A stretch of 23,911 nucleotides of DNA from a virus, in the IMG/VR virus record IMGVR_UViG_3300018428_000181, positions 1 to 23,911 of that record. One strand, 5' to 3'. Below are positions 14,016 to 21,832 of this stretch, piece by piece. The stretch's first letter is position 1. Every line of letters begins with the position of its first letter. The notes below the pieces were generated by a model. The model worked only from the letters and a program-made list of their open reading frames with translations, made no database searches and was not told where the DNA came from. The position numbers were made by a program, and so were the translations under genes.

Positions 14016-14418
14016 ATGTAAAGTATTAAGAGTAGTTGACGGCGACACCGTAGACGTAGATATCGATTTAGGTTTTGGCGTATGGCTAAGAAAACAAAGA
14101 GTAAGACTACACGGCATTGACACACCTGAAAGTAGAACAAGAGATAAAGTTGAAAAACATTATGGTAAATTGGCTGCTAAGTTTCTTAAAGAACATTTAG
14201 GTGGTAAAGAAGGTCCTATTTTAAAAACAAGACTAGACGCAAAAGGCAAATTCGGAAGAATCCTAGGAGAGTTTTTAATTGACGATGGCTCAGGTGACAC
14301 GGTAAACGAACTGATGATTAAAGAAGGACATGCTGTTGCTTATTTTGGGCAGTCTAAAGATGACATTGCCGAAGCACACATTTTAAATAGAAAGAAAGTA
14401 GACAAAAAGTATTCTTAA
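14002..14418 (+). CDS. Thermonuclease-family (SNase) nuclease
   Basis: A calcium-dependent phosphodiesterase fold that cuts DNA or RNA. From ATG 14002 the protein is 138 residues with the SNase core: VVDGDTVDVDID, RLHGIDTPES (R35, D40, T41, E43) and GKFGRILGEF with R86, the catalytic set of staphylococcal nuclease in near-identical positions. An ATG at 13996 directly abuts AAGGA, while 14002 gives six bases of spacing and is preferred. No signal peptide is present, so it acts inside the cell, perhaps in host DNA breakdown or nucleic-acid processing. It overlaps the oxygenase gene and is joined to the next gene by TAATG. Confidence 0.9.
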   Translation: MYQYRCKVLRVVDGDTVDVDIDLGFGVWLRKQRVRLHGIDTPESRTRDKVEKHYGKLAAKFLKEHLGGKEGPILKTRLDAKGKFGRILGEFLIDDGSGDTVNELMIKEGHAVAYFGQSKDDIAEAHILNRKKVDKKYS

Positions 14419-15059
14419 TGCGTATATTAATTATAGGAACAGGTAAATGTGGTTCAAACACTCTTGCCCAAGCAATGGCAGACAGTTTGAATTTAGAACT
14501 TATTAACGAACCCTGGCATCCTACAATAGGCTCAGAAGAAAAGGCAGACAGAGCTTTTACAGCACCTAATGTTATTGTAAAATGTATTAATGGTGCCTGG
14601 CAACATCCTTGGAGAAAAGATCCAGACGAACAACAACATCAAGATTGGCAAACTCGTAACGAATTCTTTGAGGACTTTTCTACATATTTCGATAAAACAA
14701 TTTTAGTAGACAGAAAAGATGAAGTTAAAAGACTGTTTTCTGTTATGCACGCTCACAAACACGATACGTGGCATTGGAACGGCGAATATACGCCACAAGA
14801 ATTTACAATTAATAAAGAAGATTTACACTTATTATATGGTGTATTTCATGGCAAATATTCTATTGGCAACATATCAGATGCAATAGAAGAACCCATATTT
14901 TTTATGGAAGAGTTTTGTAATGAAGATTATGAAACATCAAAGAACACATATTTTAGAATGTTCGAGAACAGCAAGATTGCTGATGCTTTGAGGAAAAACA
15001 GATATCCTGATTTGTATGAACGGTATTTTGATCCGAAAAATAGTCAACAAAAAGGTTGA
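14418..15059 (+). CDS. Sulfotransferase-like P-loop protein
   Basis: A 213-residue protein opening with a strand and P-loop RILIIGTGKCGSNTLAQAM, the layout of the 5'-phosphosulfate loop of sulfotransferases. KTILVDRKDEVKRLFS at about 92-107 fits the 3'-phosphate-binding part. Such proteins move sulfate from PAPS to an acceptor, but the acceptor here is unknown and the family is loosely defined. I recall similar proteins in marine T4-like phages. It starts at the last base of the nuclease stop. Its own TGA lies within the -35 box of the polymerase promoter. Confidence 0.72.
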   Translation: MRILIIGTGKCGSNTLAQAMADSLNLELINEPWHPTIGSEEKADRAFTAPNVIVKCINGAWQHPWRKDPDEQQHQDWQTRNEFFEDFSTYFDKTILVDRKDEVKRLFSVMHAHKHDTWHWNGEYTPQEFTINKEDLHLLYGVFHGKYSIGNISDAIEEPIFFMEEFCNEDYETSKNTYFRMFENSKIADALRKNRYPDLYERYFDPKNSQQKG

Positions 15060-15084
15060 CTTTTTACAGCTTAGACTGTATAAT
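15056..15084 (+). promoter_or_regulatory. Early promoter for DNA polymerase gp43
   Basis: TTGACT at 15056-15061, 17 bases, consensus TATAAT at 15079-15084. The -35 box contains the TGA stop (15057-15059) of the upstream gene. The leader is about 22 bases. Confidence 0.82.
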
Positions 15085-15102
15085 TATAATATTATTTTAA
15101 CG

Positions 15103-15112
15103 TGAGAACTTT
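15103..15112 (+). promoter_or_regulatory. Leader motif GTGAGAACTTT before gp43; possible RegA operator
   Basis: TGAGAA at 15103-15108, then CTTT and ATG. It differs by one base from GTGAGGACTTT of the VWA and MoxR leaders. The ribosome site is weakened relative to AGGAG. RegA binding is inference. Confidence 0.38.
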
Positions 15113-17617
15113 ATGAACTTTTATACCTACGCCAAGCATTTCGGCAACAAGATACTTGTTCGAGGAGTTAAGAATGGTGAACGATTTACTGCTAGTCATG
15201 ACTTTAAGCCTACTTTGTTTGTTAAATCCGATAAACAAACTGGATTCAAATCAATATACGGAGAGACAGTTTCTCCCATCAAATTTGAGACTAATAAAGA
15301 AGCACAGGAATTTGTAGAACGCTACAAAGAAGTTGCTAACTTTCCTATTTACGGTCAAACCTACTGGTGTTATCAATACATCGCAGAAAAATATCCTGAT
15401 ACTGTAGAATGGGATGCTAAACATATTCGTATCTATTCTATGGATATAGAAACAACAGCAAACTCTGGGTTCCCTAGTGTAGATAATCCTACTGATGAAG
15501 TTCTACTCATCTCACTACAAGAAAACACTACAAAGAAAATTACTACATTTGGTGTAGGCCCATTTACTATAGGCGAACATACAAAAGATTATGATATTGA
15601 CTATATCGAATGTTCCACAGAAATAGAATTACTTAACAAGTTTCTAGATTGGTGGCAACAAAATACTCCCGATGTTTTAACAGGCTGGAACATACAATTA
15701 TTTGATGTTCCTTATCTTGTTTCTCGTGTTGAGGCAATAATGGGTGACGAAGCTAAAAAACGTTTCTCTCCTTTCGATATTGTTCAACGTAGAAATGTAA
15801 ACATACAAGGTAAAAAGCATACAACAATAAACATCGAAGGTGTTTCTCAGTTAGATTACCTAGATTTATATAGAAAGTTTACATACGTTACAAGAGAATC
15901 CTACAAACTAGACTTTATTGCAGAAGTAGAACTAGGTAAACGTAAACTAGAACATGGTTACGATACATTTAAAGAACAATATGAACAAGACTGGAATGGG
16001 TTTGTAGAATATAATATTATTGATACTGTCCTAATTGATGAATTAGAAGATAAGATGAAACTTATTGAACTAGCATTGACTATGGCGTATGATGGTAAGA
16101 TGAATTTTAATGATGTATTCTCTCCTGTTAGAACTTGGGATTGTTTACTTTATAATCATCTTAAAGAACAAAACATAACTATTCCTACAAAAGGCACAGG
16201 CAGGCAAGGCAGACAAATTGCAGGTGCATATGTTCAAGAACCCGTCCCTGGTGAATATGAATGGGTAGCATCATTTGACGCAACCTCACTATATCCTAGT
16301 ATTATTATGCAATATAATATGTCTCCTGAGACACTTGTTCCTGGGTATAAACTAGATGTAGCAGTAAAAGACTTACTTACATATGGACACGACTTAGACA
16401 AAATCCGAGATAATAATTATGCTATGGCTGCTAATGGGCATTGTTATACTAGAACACGCAAAGGACATTTTCCTACTATTGTTCAAAAGTTTTTCGATGA
16501 TAGGTTAAAGTATAAAAAGTTAATGCAGGAAGCACAACAAAAGTTCAACGATACAGGTGCAGATGTTTACAAAAACGAGATAGCAAGATACAATAACTTT
16601 CAGATGGCTAGAAAGATACAGCTTAACTCACTTTATGGTGCCTTAGCAAATGAATACTTTAGGTATTATGATGATAGGATTGCTGAAGGTATTACTTTAA
16701 CAGGACAATACATTATACAGGCATCAGCAAACTCCTTAGACACGTTCTTAAACAAAGTCTGTGGAACTAACAACGAAGTAAAGTATAACTTCTATTCAGA
16801 TACAGACTCCTGTTATATTACACTTAAGAACGTCGTAGATTACTATTACAAAGACAAGTCTAAGGACAAAGTAATTGACATACTAGATAAAATAGGACAA
16901 GAACAAATTGAGCCCTGCATTGATAAGGCTATGCACAAACTTGCTAGATATACAAATGCTTTTGAAGAAAAAATATTCTTTAAACGTGAGGTTATTGCTG
17001 ACAAAGGTATATGGGTAGCTAAGAAACGTTATGCACTGAATGTATATGATAACGAAGGTGTAAGATACAAGGAACCTAAACTTAAAGTAATGGGTTTAGA
17101 AATTGTTCGTTCATCTACTCCTGGGCCTATTCGAGAGTCCCTACGTGAAGCAGTTAGAATTGTTTTAACACAAGATGAACAGGCATTACAAGAATATATT
17201 CGTAAGGCAAAAGAAGAATTCTTACAGATGACACCTGAGAAAATAGCATTTCCTCGTGGTTGTAACAATTTACAAAAATACAGAAGTTCGGCAGATATAT
17301 ACGAGAAAGGCACACCAATCCATGTAAGAAGTGCCTTGTTATTTAATAAGTATATTAAGGAAAATGGATTACAAAACAAGTATGAACAAATCCAAGAAGG
17401 TGATAAAATTAAATTTGTTTATTTAAAAGAGCCTAATATCATAGGAGAAAATGTAATAGGCTTCATAAATAAATTGCCAGAGGAGTTTAATTTGAATTCT
17501 TATGTAGACTATGATACTATATTTCGGAAAGCCTTCATTGAACCTATTACATCTATTATTGATAGTGTAGGTTGGAAAACAGAACCTCAGGCAACATTAG
17601 AGGATTTATTCGCATGA
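15113..17617 (+). CDS. 43: Family B DNA polymerase (gp43)
   Basis: The replicative polymerase with 3'-5' proofreading. The 834-residue protein is uninterrupted and a little shorter than T4 gp43 (898). Exonuclease motifs are D111-I-E113, GWNIQLFDVPYL at 191-202 and Y300-NII-D304. Polymerase motif A is FDATSLYPS at 388-396, motif B KIQLNSLYG at 501-509 and motif C YSDTDSCY at 561-568. The C-terminus ATLEDLFA resembles the clamp-binding tail of T4 polymerase and should dock on gp45. It has its own consensus early promoter. The stop overlaps the next start as ATGA. No intein or intron is seen. Confidence 0.97.
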   Translation: MNFYTYAKHFGNKILVRGVKNGERFTASHDFKPTLFVKSDKQTGFKSIYGETVSPIKFETNKEAQEFVERYKEVANFPIYGQTYWCYQYIAEKYPDTVEWDAKHIRIYSMDIETTANSGFPSVDNPTDEVLLISLQENTTKKITTFGVGPFTIGEHTKDYDIDYIECSTEIELLNKFLDWWQQNTPDVLTGWNIQLFDVPYLVSRVEAIMGDEAKKRFSPFDIVQRRNVNIQGKKHTTINIEGVSQLDYLDLYRKFTYVTRESYKLDFIAEVELGKRKLEHGYDTFKEQYEQDWNGFVEYNIIDTVLIDELEDKMKLIELALTMAYDGKMNFNDVFSPVRTWDCLLYNHLKEQNITIPTKGTGRQGRQIAGAYVQEPVPGEYEWVASFDATSLYPSIIMQYNMSPETLVPGYKLDVAVKDLLTYGHDLDKIRDNNYAMAANGHCYTRTRKGHFPTIVQKFFDDRLKYKKLMQEAQQKFNDTGADVYKNEIARYNNFQMARKIQLNSLYGALANEYFRYYDDRIAEGITLTGQYIIQASANSLDTFLNKVCGTNNEVKYNFYSDTDSCYITLKNVVDYYYKDKSKDKVIDILDKIGQEQIEPCIDKAMHKLARYTNAFEEKIFFKREVIADKGIWVAKKRYALNVYDNEGVRYKEPKLKVMGLEIVRSSTPGPIRESLREAVRIVLTQDEQALQEYIRKAKEEFLQMTPEKIAFPRGCNNLQKYRSSADIYEKGTPIHVRSALLFNKYIKENGLQNKYEQIQEGDKIKFVYLKEPNIIGENVIGFINKLPEEFNLNSYVDYDTIFRKAFIEPITSIIDSVGWKTEPQATLEDLFA

Positions 17618-18399
17618 TTAAAGCAGCAATAGTAGGATATGGATTTGTAGGTAAAGCTACAGAATATTTACTAAGACATTCAGACATAGAAATAGTAATT
17701 CATGATCCTATGCAGAACATGGAGATTAAAAAATCAGAATGGGCAGATTTTAAATATGCCATATTTTGTTTACCTACTCCTATAAAACCGAATTCAGGGA
17801 AGTGGAGCAAAACAGCGTTAGACACAAGCATTATTAACATGATGCGAGATCTAATTTTAAAACACAATCCAGATATACAAATTATTGTCCGTAGCACAGT
17901 AGGCCCGGATCAAGTATCTCAATTTCCTGAAGCAGATATTATGCCAGAGTTTCTTAGAGAGAAAAATTGGAAAGAGGATGTAGACAACCCAGAATTACCT
18001 ATTATATTTGGAACTAACAAAGGCACAGCGTTTTTAGACGACTGCCATTTTCCAGATAAAAGAGTAATCGTTTGTGAACGTGAAATAGCATCAATGTATA
18101 AGTTAGCAAGAAACGCAGCATTGGCTATGAGAGTTGCATTGGCAAATGACTTCTTCGACATTTGTGTAGAAAATAATATTAACTATGAAGTCTTGGCAAA
18201 GATGTTGTCAGAAGACAAAGAAGGAATAGGAGGCAGTCATTGGGCAGTCCCTGGTCCTGACGGCAAGTTAGGTTTTGGTGGAAATTGTTTTCCAAAAGAC
18301 TTGACACATATTGCAGAGTTATGTTATAATACGCACAATCCGATGAAGGAGGCCTTAGCACAGAATATTATAAGGAGATCTAAAAATGAGTTTAATTGA
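17614..18399 (+). CDS. Short nucleotide-sugar (UDP-glucose/GDP-mannose) 6-dehydrogenase
   Basis: Oxidises a nucleotide sugar at C6 with NAD+ to a uronic acid in related enzymes. From ATG 17614, which overlaps the gp43 stop, the protein has 261 residues. It has a Rossmann loop GYGFVG at 8-13, FCLPTP at 51-56, STVGP at 94-98, PEFLRE at 111-116 with E112, YKLARNA at 162-168 and the catalytic segment FGGNCFPKDL with C225 and K228. Usual members exceed 400 residues. This one stops after the catalytic cysteine segment and lacks the C-terminal nucleotide-sugar-binding Rossmann domain. Whether it works alone is unclear. It sits between gp43 and uvsX. Confidence 0.87.
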   Translation: MIKAAIVGYGFVGKATEYLLRHSDIEIVIHDPMQNMEIKKSEWADFKYAIFCLPTPIKPNSGKWSKTALDTSIINMMRDLILKHNPDIQIIVRSTVGPDQVSQFPEADIMPEFLREKNWKEDVDNPELPIIFGTNKGTAFLDDCHFPDKRVIVCEREIASMYKLARNAALAMRVALANDFFDICVENNINYEVLAKMLSEDKEGIGGSHWAVPGPDGKLGFGGNCFPKDLTHIAELCYNTHNPMKEALAQNIIRRSKNEFN

Positions 18400-19471
18400 T
18401 AAACTACAAAAGAATACTACAATTAAAGAAACAAGTATTCTCACAGAATCTAAGTTTTTCGGAAGTAAAGACTTAATTCAAACATCTGTCCCCGCATTGA
18501 ATGTCGCCCTTAGTGGTAGACTTGACGGTGGACTAACGCCCGGACTTACAGTTTTTGCAGGTCCAAGTAAACATTTTAAAACAGCATTCGCTATGTTATT
18601 GTGTAAATCTTATTTAGACAAATATGAGGATGGTGTTATCTTGTTTTATGACTCAGAGTTTGGAGCACCACAAGGATATTTTAAATCCTTTGGTATTGAT
18701 ACAAATAGAGTCGTTCATACACCTATCACAGATGTAGAACAATTAAAACATGATGTAATGGCACAGTTAAACAACATAGAAAGAGGCGACAGAGTTATGA
18801 TTGTCGTAGATAGTGTTGGTAACTTGGCAAGTAAAAAAGAAGTAGATGATGCACTCGATGGCAAATCTGTAGCAGATATGTCTAGAGCTAAACAAATGAA
18901 GTCATTATTCAGAATGATTACACCTCATCTAACTATTAAAGATATCCCAGCTGTTGTAGTTAATCATACCTACAAAGAAATTGGTTTGTTTCCTAAAGAT
19001 GTTGTATCAGGTGGAACAGGCATTTATTATTCAGCAGACAATATTTTTATCATCGGTAGAAGACAACAAAAAACAGGAACAGAAGTTACAGGTTATGAAT
19101 TTGTAATTAATGTTGAAAAGTCTAGATTTGTTAGAGAAAAGTCTAAAATACCTATTGAAGTATCCTGGGAAGGAGGCATCAGTAAATGGAGTGGACTATT
19201 AGAAATAGCACAAGAATCTGGACACGTTATTAAGCCTAGTAATGGTTGGTATCAGAGAGTAAATACAAAAACAGGTGAAGCGGTAGATCCTAAACTAAGG
19301 TTAAAAGACACTTATACAAAAGAGTTTTGGTTGCCTATTGTTTCAGATGAAACCTTTTCGAACTGGATTGAGAATAGATACAGTATAAATTCTTTAGATA
19401 GTATTATGCAGGCAGAAGTTAGCGATGAAGATATTGAACAAATTTACGAAGAAGTCGACAAAGAAGATTAA
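18386..19471 (+). CDS. uvsX: UvsX, RecA-like recombinase
   Basis: Forms filaments on single-stranded DNA and drives strand exchange for recombination-dependent replication. The 361-residue protein has Walker A GPSKHFKT at 59-66, matching the T4 form GPSKSFKS, and Walker B VMIVVDS at 137-143. It also has NHTYKEIGLFPKDVVSGGTG downstream and an acidic C-terminus (SDEDIEQIYEEVDKED) typical of single-strand-binding partners. AAGGAG lies 8 bases before the ATG. The start overlaps the dehydrogenase gene by 14 bases. In T4 uvsX is followed by genes 40 and 41, and the same pattern holds here with a different small gene between. Confidence 0.95.
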   Translation: MSLIDKLQKNTTIKETSILTESKFFGSKDLIQTSVPALNVALSGRLDGGLTPGLTVFAGPSKHFKTAFAMLLCKSYLDKYEDGVILFYDSEFGAPQGYFKSFGIDTNRVVHTPITDVEQLKHDVMAQLNNIERGDRVMIVVDSVGNLASKKEVDDALDGKSVADMSRAKQMKSLFRMITPHLTIKDIPAVVVNHTYKEIGLFPKDVVSGGTGIYYSADNIFIIGRRQQKTGTEVTGYEFVINVEKSRFVREKSKIPIEVSWEGGISKWSGLLEIAQESGHVIKPSNGWYQRVNTKTGEAVDPKLRLKDTYTKEFWLPIVSDETFSNWIENRYSINSLDSIMQAEVSDEDIEQIYEEVDKED

Positions 19472-19628
19472 TTGCGACACTTGTAAAAAAACAATCCCAG
19501 AAAAACAAGAAAAACTATGCTTTCATGGCGAGGAGTTCGAGGTGTATATGTGTCTCGAATGTGCTAAAAAAGTTTTTAATGAAAAAATAAATGAATTTCG
19601 AGCAGAGGAATTAAGTGAAAAGAATTGA
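19425..19628 (+). CDS. Small Zn-ribbon-like protein between uvsX and gp41
   Basis: A 67-residue protein with two CxxC pairs, C17-D-T-C20 and C43-L-E-C46, separated by 22 residues with an extra C32 and H34. This is the arrangement of a small zinc ribbon. The C-terminus is a charged helix (KKVFNEKINEFRAEELSEKN). The ATG at 19425 lies inside the end of uvsX, overlapping by 47 bases, and the ribosome site is poor. A shorter form using a rare start near the first CxxC cannot be excluded. It occupies the place of T4 gene 40 but does not resemble it. A helper of UvsX or gp41 is conjecture. Confidence 0.62.
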   Translation: MKILNKFTKKSTKKINCDTCKKTIPEKQEKLCFHGEEFEVYMCLECAKKVFNEKINEFRAEELSEKN

Positions 19629-20991
19629 GAATACAATATTAAGTAAATTATTTTATGATGAAACATTCCTAAGAAAAGTTATTCCCTTTTTAAAAGGTGA
19701 ATATTTTAGCGTTGCTGAAGAAAGAATACTGTTTAATAAAATACATAATTATATCGAGAAATATAATAACACTCCTTCTAAGGAAGCAATCCTAATAGCA
19801 ACACAAGATGATAAATCTATAACTGAAGAACAATACAAACTGATTAATAATATTGTTGATGAGTTCGTAAATGAAGATGTAGATCAACAATGGGTTGTTG
19901 ATGAAACAGAAAAGTTCTGTAAAGATAAAGCATTATACAATGCGATTATGGACAGCATACAAATTATAGATGGAAGTAATGTTAATATGGGTAAGGATGC
20001 TCTTCCTAGCATACTTTCAGATGCGCTTAGTGTAGGATTTGACACTAATGTAGGACATGATTATATAGAAAATGCTGAAGAACGTTTTGACTTTTATCAT
20101 AGAATAGAAGAAAAACTAGAGTTTGATTTGGATATGTTTAACAAAATTACAGAAGGCGGACTATCTAACAAAACTTTAAACGTAGCACTTGCAGGAACAG
20201 GTGTAGGTAAATCTTTGTTTATGTGTCATTGCTCAGCATCAGCTATAGCAAAAGGTAAAAATGTTTTATACATTACATTAGAAATGTCAGAAGAAAGAAT
20301 AGCAGAAAGAATAGATGCTAACTTAATGAATTTGCCTATACAGGATTTGAAAGATTTATCTAAAACAATGTTTGATGACAGGATATCTAAAATTAATGAT
20401 AAAATACAAGGTAGATTAATTATTAAAGAATATCCTACAGCATCAGCACATACAGGACATTTTAAGGCTCTATTACAAGAACTAAAACTAAAGAGAAACT
20501 TTGCACCAGATATTATTTTTGTTGATTACTTAAATATATGCACAAGTGTTAGATTTCGCCCTGGCTCAGCAGCTAATAGTTATACAGTTATAAAAGCTAT
20601 AGCAGAAGAATTGAGAGGGTTAGCAGTTGAACATGATGTTCCTATTATGACTGCTACACAAACTACTAGGGGAGGCTACAATAATAGCGACATAGATCTC
20701 ACGGACACTTCCGAGTCGTTCGGCCTCCCCGCTACTGCTGACTTAATGTTTGCTCTTATTAGCACAGAAGAGATTGAGCAGATGGGCCAAGTCATGGTAA
20801 AACAATTAAAGAATAGATATTCAGATCCTACAAGAAACAAACGTTTTATGGTAGGTGTAGATAGAGCTAGAATGAAACTATTTGATCTAGAAAATCCTAC
20901 AGCAGATTTAAATGATATAGGAACACAAGATGACGGTCCTGTATTTGACAATAGCAAGTTTGGAGAGAGGTTCAACGACTTTAAAATATAA
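19615..20991 (+). CDS. 41: Replicative DNA helicase, DnaB-like (gp41), GTG start
   Basis: A hexameric 5'-3' helicase that unwinds the replication fork. The 458-residue protein parallels T4 gp41 throughout. The N-terminal ILSKLFYDETF and KVIPFLKGEYF blocks are followed by VGHDYIENAEERF, Walker A GTGVGKS at 194-200, LYITLEMSEERIAERIDANL, Walker B IIFVDYL at 300-306, KAIAEELRGLAVE and SESFGLPATADL at 367-378. The start is GTG at 19615 with AGAGGA about 5 bases upstream and overlaps the Zn-ribbon gene by 14 bases. Bases 20669-20730 are unusually GC-rich and contain a long inverted repeat. The stop codon is inside the next late promoter. Confidence 0.95.
   Translation: MKRIENTILSKLFYDETFLRKVIPFLKGEYFSVAEERILFNKIHNYIEKYNNTPSKEAILIATQDDKSITEEQYKLINNIVDEFVNEDVDQQWVVDETEKFCKDKALYNAIMDSIQIIDGSNVNMGKDALPSILSDALSVGFDTNVGHDYIENAEERFDFYHRIEEKLEFDLDMFNKITEGGLSNKTLNVALAGTGVGKSLFMCHCSASAIAKGKNVLYITLEMSEERIAERIDANLMNLPIQDLKDLSKTMFDDRISKINDKIQGRLIIKEYPTASAHTGHFKALLQELKLKRNFAPDIIFVDYLNICTSVRFRPGSAANSYTVIKAIAEELRGLAVEHDVPIMTATQTTRGGYNNSDIDLTDTSESFGLPATADLMFALISTEEIEQMGQVMVKQLKNRYSDPTRNKRFMVGVDRARMKLFDLENPTADLNDIGTQDDGPVFDNSKFGERFNDFKI
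20669..20730. repeat. GC-rich inverted repeat inside gp41
   Basis: GGGGAGGC at 20669-20676 and its exact complement GCCTCCCC at 20723-20730, 46 bases apart. An inner CCGA/TCGG hairpin lies at 20711-20723 (loop GTCGT). The 40 bases from 20701 are about 65% G+C in an AT-rich genome. The segment encodes gp41 residues 352-372. Confidence 0.6.
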
Positions 20992-20994
20992 ATA
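20987..20994 (+). promoter_or_regulatory. T4-type late promoter for the two-TM gene
   Basis: Exact TATAAATA whose internal TAA (20989-20991) is the stop codon of gp41. It is 28 bases before the ATG at 21023. Confidence 0.72.
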
Positions 20995-21022
20995 ACATTA
21001 CAATTTTTATTAGGAGATTGTA

Positions 21023-21313
21023 ATGGAAATAGAGAAAAAGAAGGTCAATATTGAGCTTGAAGTCGATACTAATGTCGTAGACAGCAGTAAAAATAGATTT
21101 CAAAATTGGATTGACTTAGCTAAAGCGATTGATTCCTGGAGAATATTTCCCAGATTGTTTCTAACAGTTTATATTGTATTACTTTACCAAGTAGTGCATT
21201 GGTTTATGGAAATAGACGCACCAAACTTAGAACAAAGTGGGTTAGTTTCAGTCGTAGTTGGTGCAGGAGCGGCCTGGTTTGGGTTATACGCAGGCACTAA
21301 CAAAGAAAAATAA
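21023..21313 (+). CDS. Two-TM membrane protein, possible holin
   Basis: A 96-residue protein with a charged N-terminal half and two predicted membrane helices. One is at about 41-62 (FPRLFLTVYIVLLYQVVHWF), the other at about 72-91 with GLVSVVVGAGAAWFGLYAG. A short polar KEK tail follows. AGGAG lies about 6 bases before the ATG. The size, the two helices and the late promoter fit a holin. I recall similar proteins in cyanophages, with an almost identical VSVVVGAGAAWFG segment. The endolysin candidate at 1920 is far away. A role in lysis is inferred, and a membrane anchor for replication is an alternative. Confidence 0.78.
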   Translation: MEIEKKKVNIELEVDTNVVDSSKNRFQNWIDLAKAIDSWRIFPRLFLTVYIVLLYQVVHWFMEIDAPNLEQSGLVSVVVGAGAAWFGLYAGTNKEK

Positions 21314-21328
21314 TTCGAGATATTTGTT

Positions 21329-21832
21329 ATGAAAAATTTTTTATATTTTGCACCCGATGGCTACATATCGTCTTTACCTAACGAGGATTGGTATTTAGTC
21401 ATAGGTGCAGGTATAGAAGATATCAAAGTAAATTCAGATTTACACGAATCTAGATTAGACACAAAAGATGTTTCTAATTGGTTATCAGCACTTCAAATAA
21501 CATCAATAATCACACAAAACGCACCTAAATTTATTGTTTGGAAACAAGCAGATATGTCTTTTATAGATGATGGCTATTTTAAATTAGGTCCAACTTGGAT
21601 GGGTGAGATGTATCATAATAAAGAATGGCTACATAATGATATGATGGGAAGTTATCACAAAGTTTCTTCGACTTTATTACAACATTATATACAGCAATTT
21701 TGTAAGTCTGTAGATGTAGATATATTTGTAATAAAACCTCATTGTAGTCATCAGAAAAATTTTATTGAAAAAAACGGTGAGGTAGAGTTGATAATTGATT
21801 TTGTAGTAACTAAGGAACAAAATTTAATATGA
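21329..21832 (+). CDS. Hypothetical protein (167 aa)
   Basis: A 167-residue protein of no recognised family. It opens with FLYFAPDGYISSLPNEDWYLVIGAG and has aromatic, histidine-rich parts (GPTWMGEMYHNKEWLHND, IKPHCSHQKNF) and no cysteine pairs. No strong ribosome site is visible. CGAGA lies about 11 bases upstream. Its stop overlaps the start of the SGNH hydrolase gene (ATGA), suggesting coupled translation and a shared task with it. Confidence 0.72.
   Translation: MKNFLYFAPDGYISSLPNEDWYLVIGAGIEDIKVNSDLHESRLDTKDVSNWLSALQITSIITQNAPKFIVWKQADMSFIDDGYFKLGPTWMGEMYHNKEWLHNDMMGSYHKVSSTLLQHYIQQFCKSVDVDIFVIKPHCSHQKNFIEKNGEVELIIDFVVTKEQNLI

Noticed and set aside
17029-17379. Open frames on the minus strand, for example this 116-codon one within gp43
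   Set aside because: All minus-strand frames lie opposite strongly supported + genes, lack ribosome sites and have low-complexity Ser/Leu-rich products, so they are shadows.
17572-17613. Longer N-terminus for the sugar dehydrogenase
   Set aside because: The Rossmann strand begins right after ATG 17614 (MIKAAIVGYG), and the ATGA overlap is the usual junction in this window.
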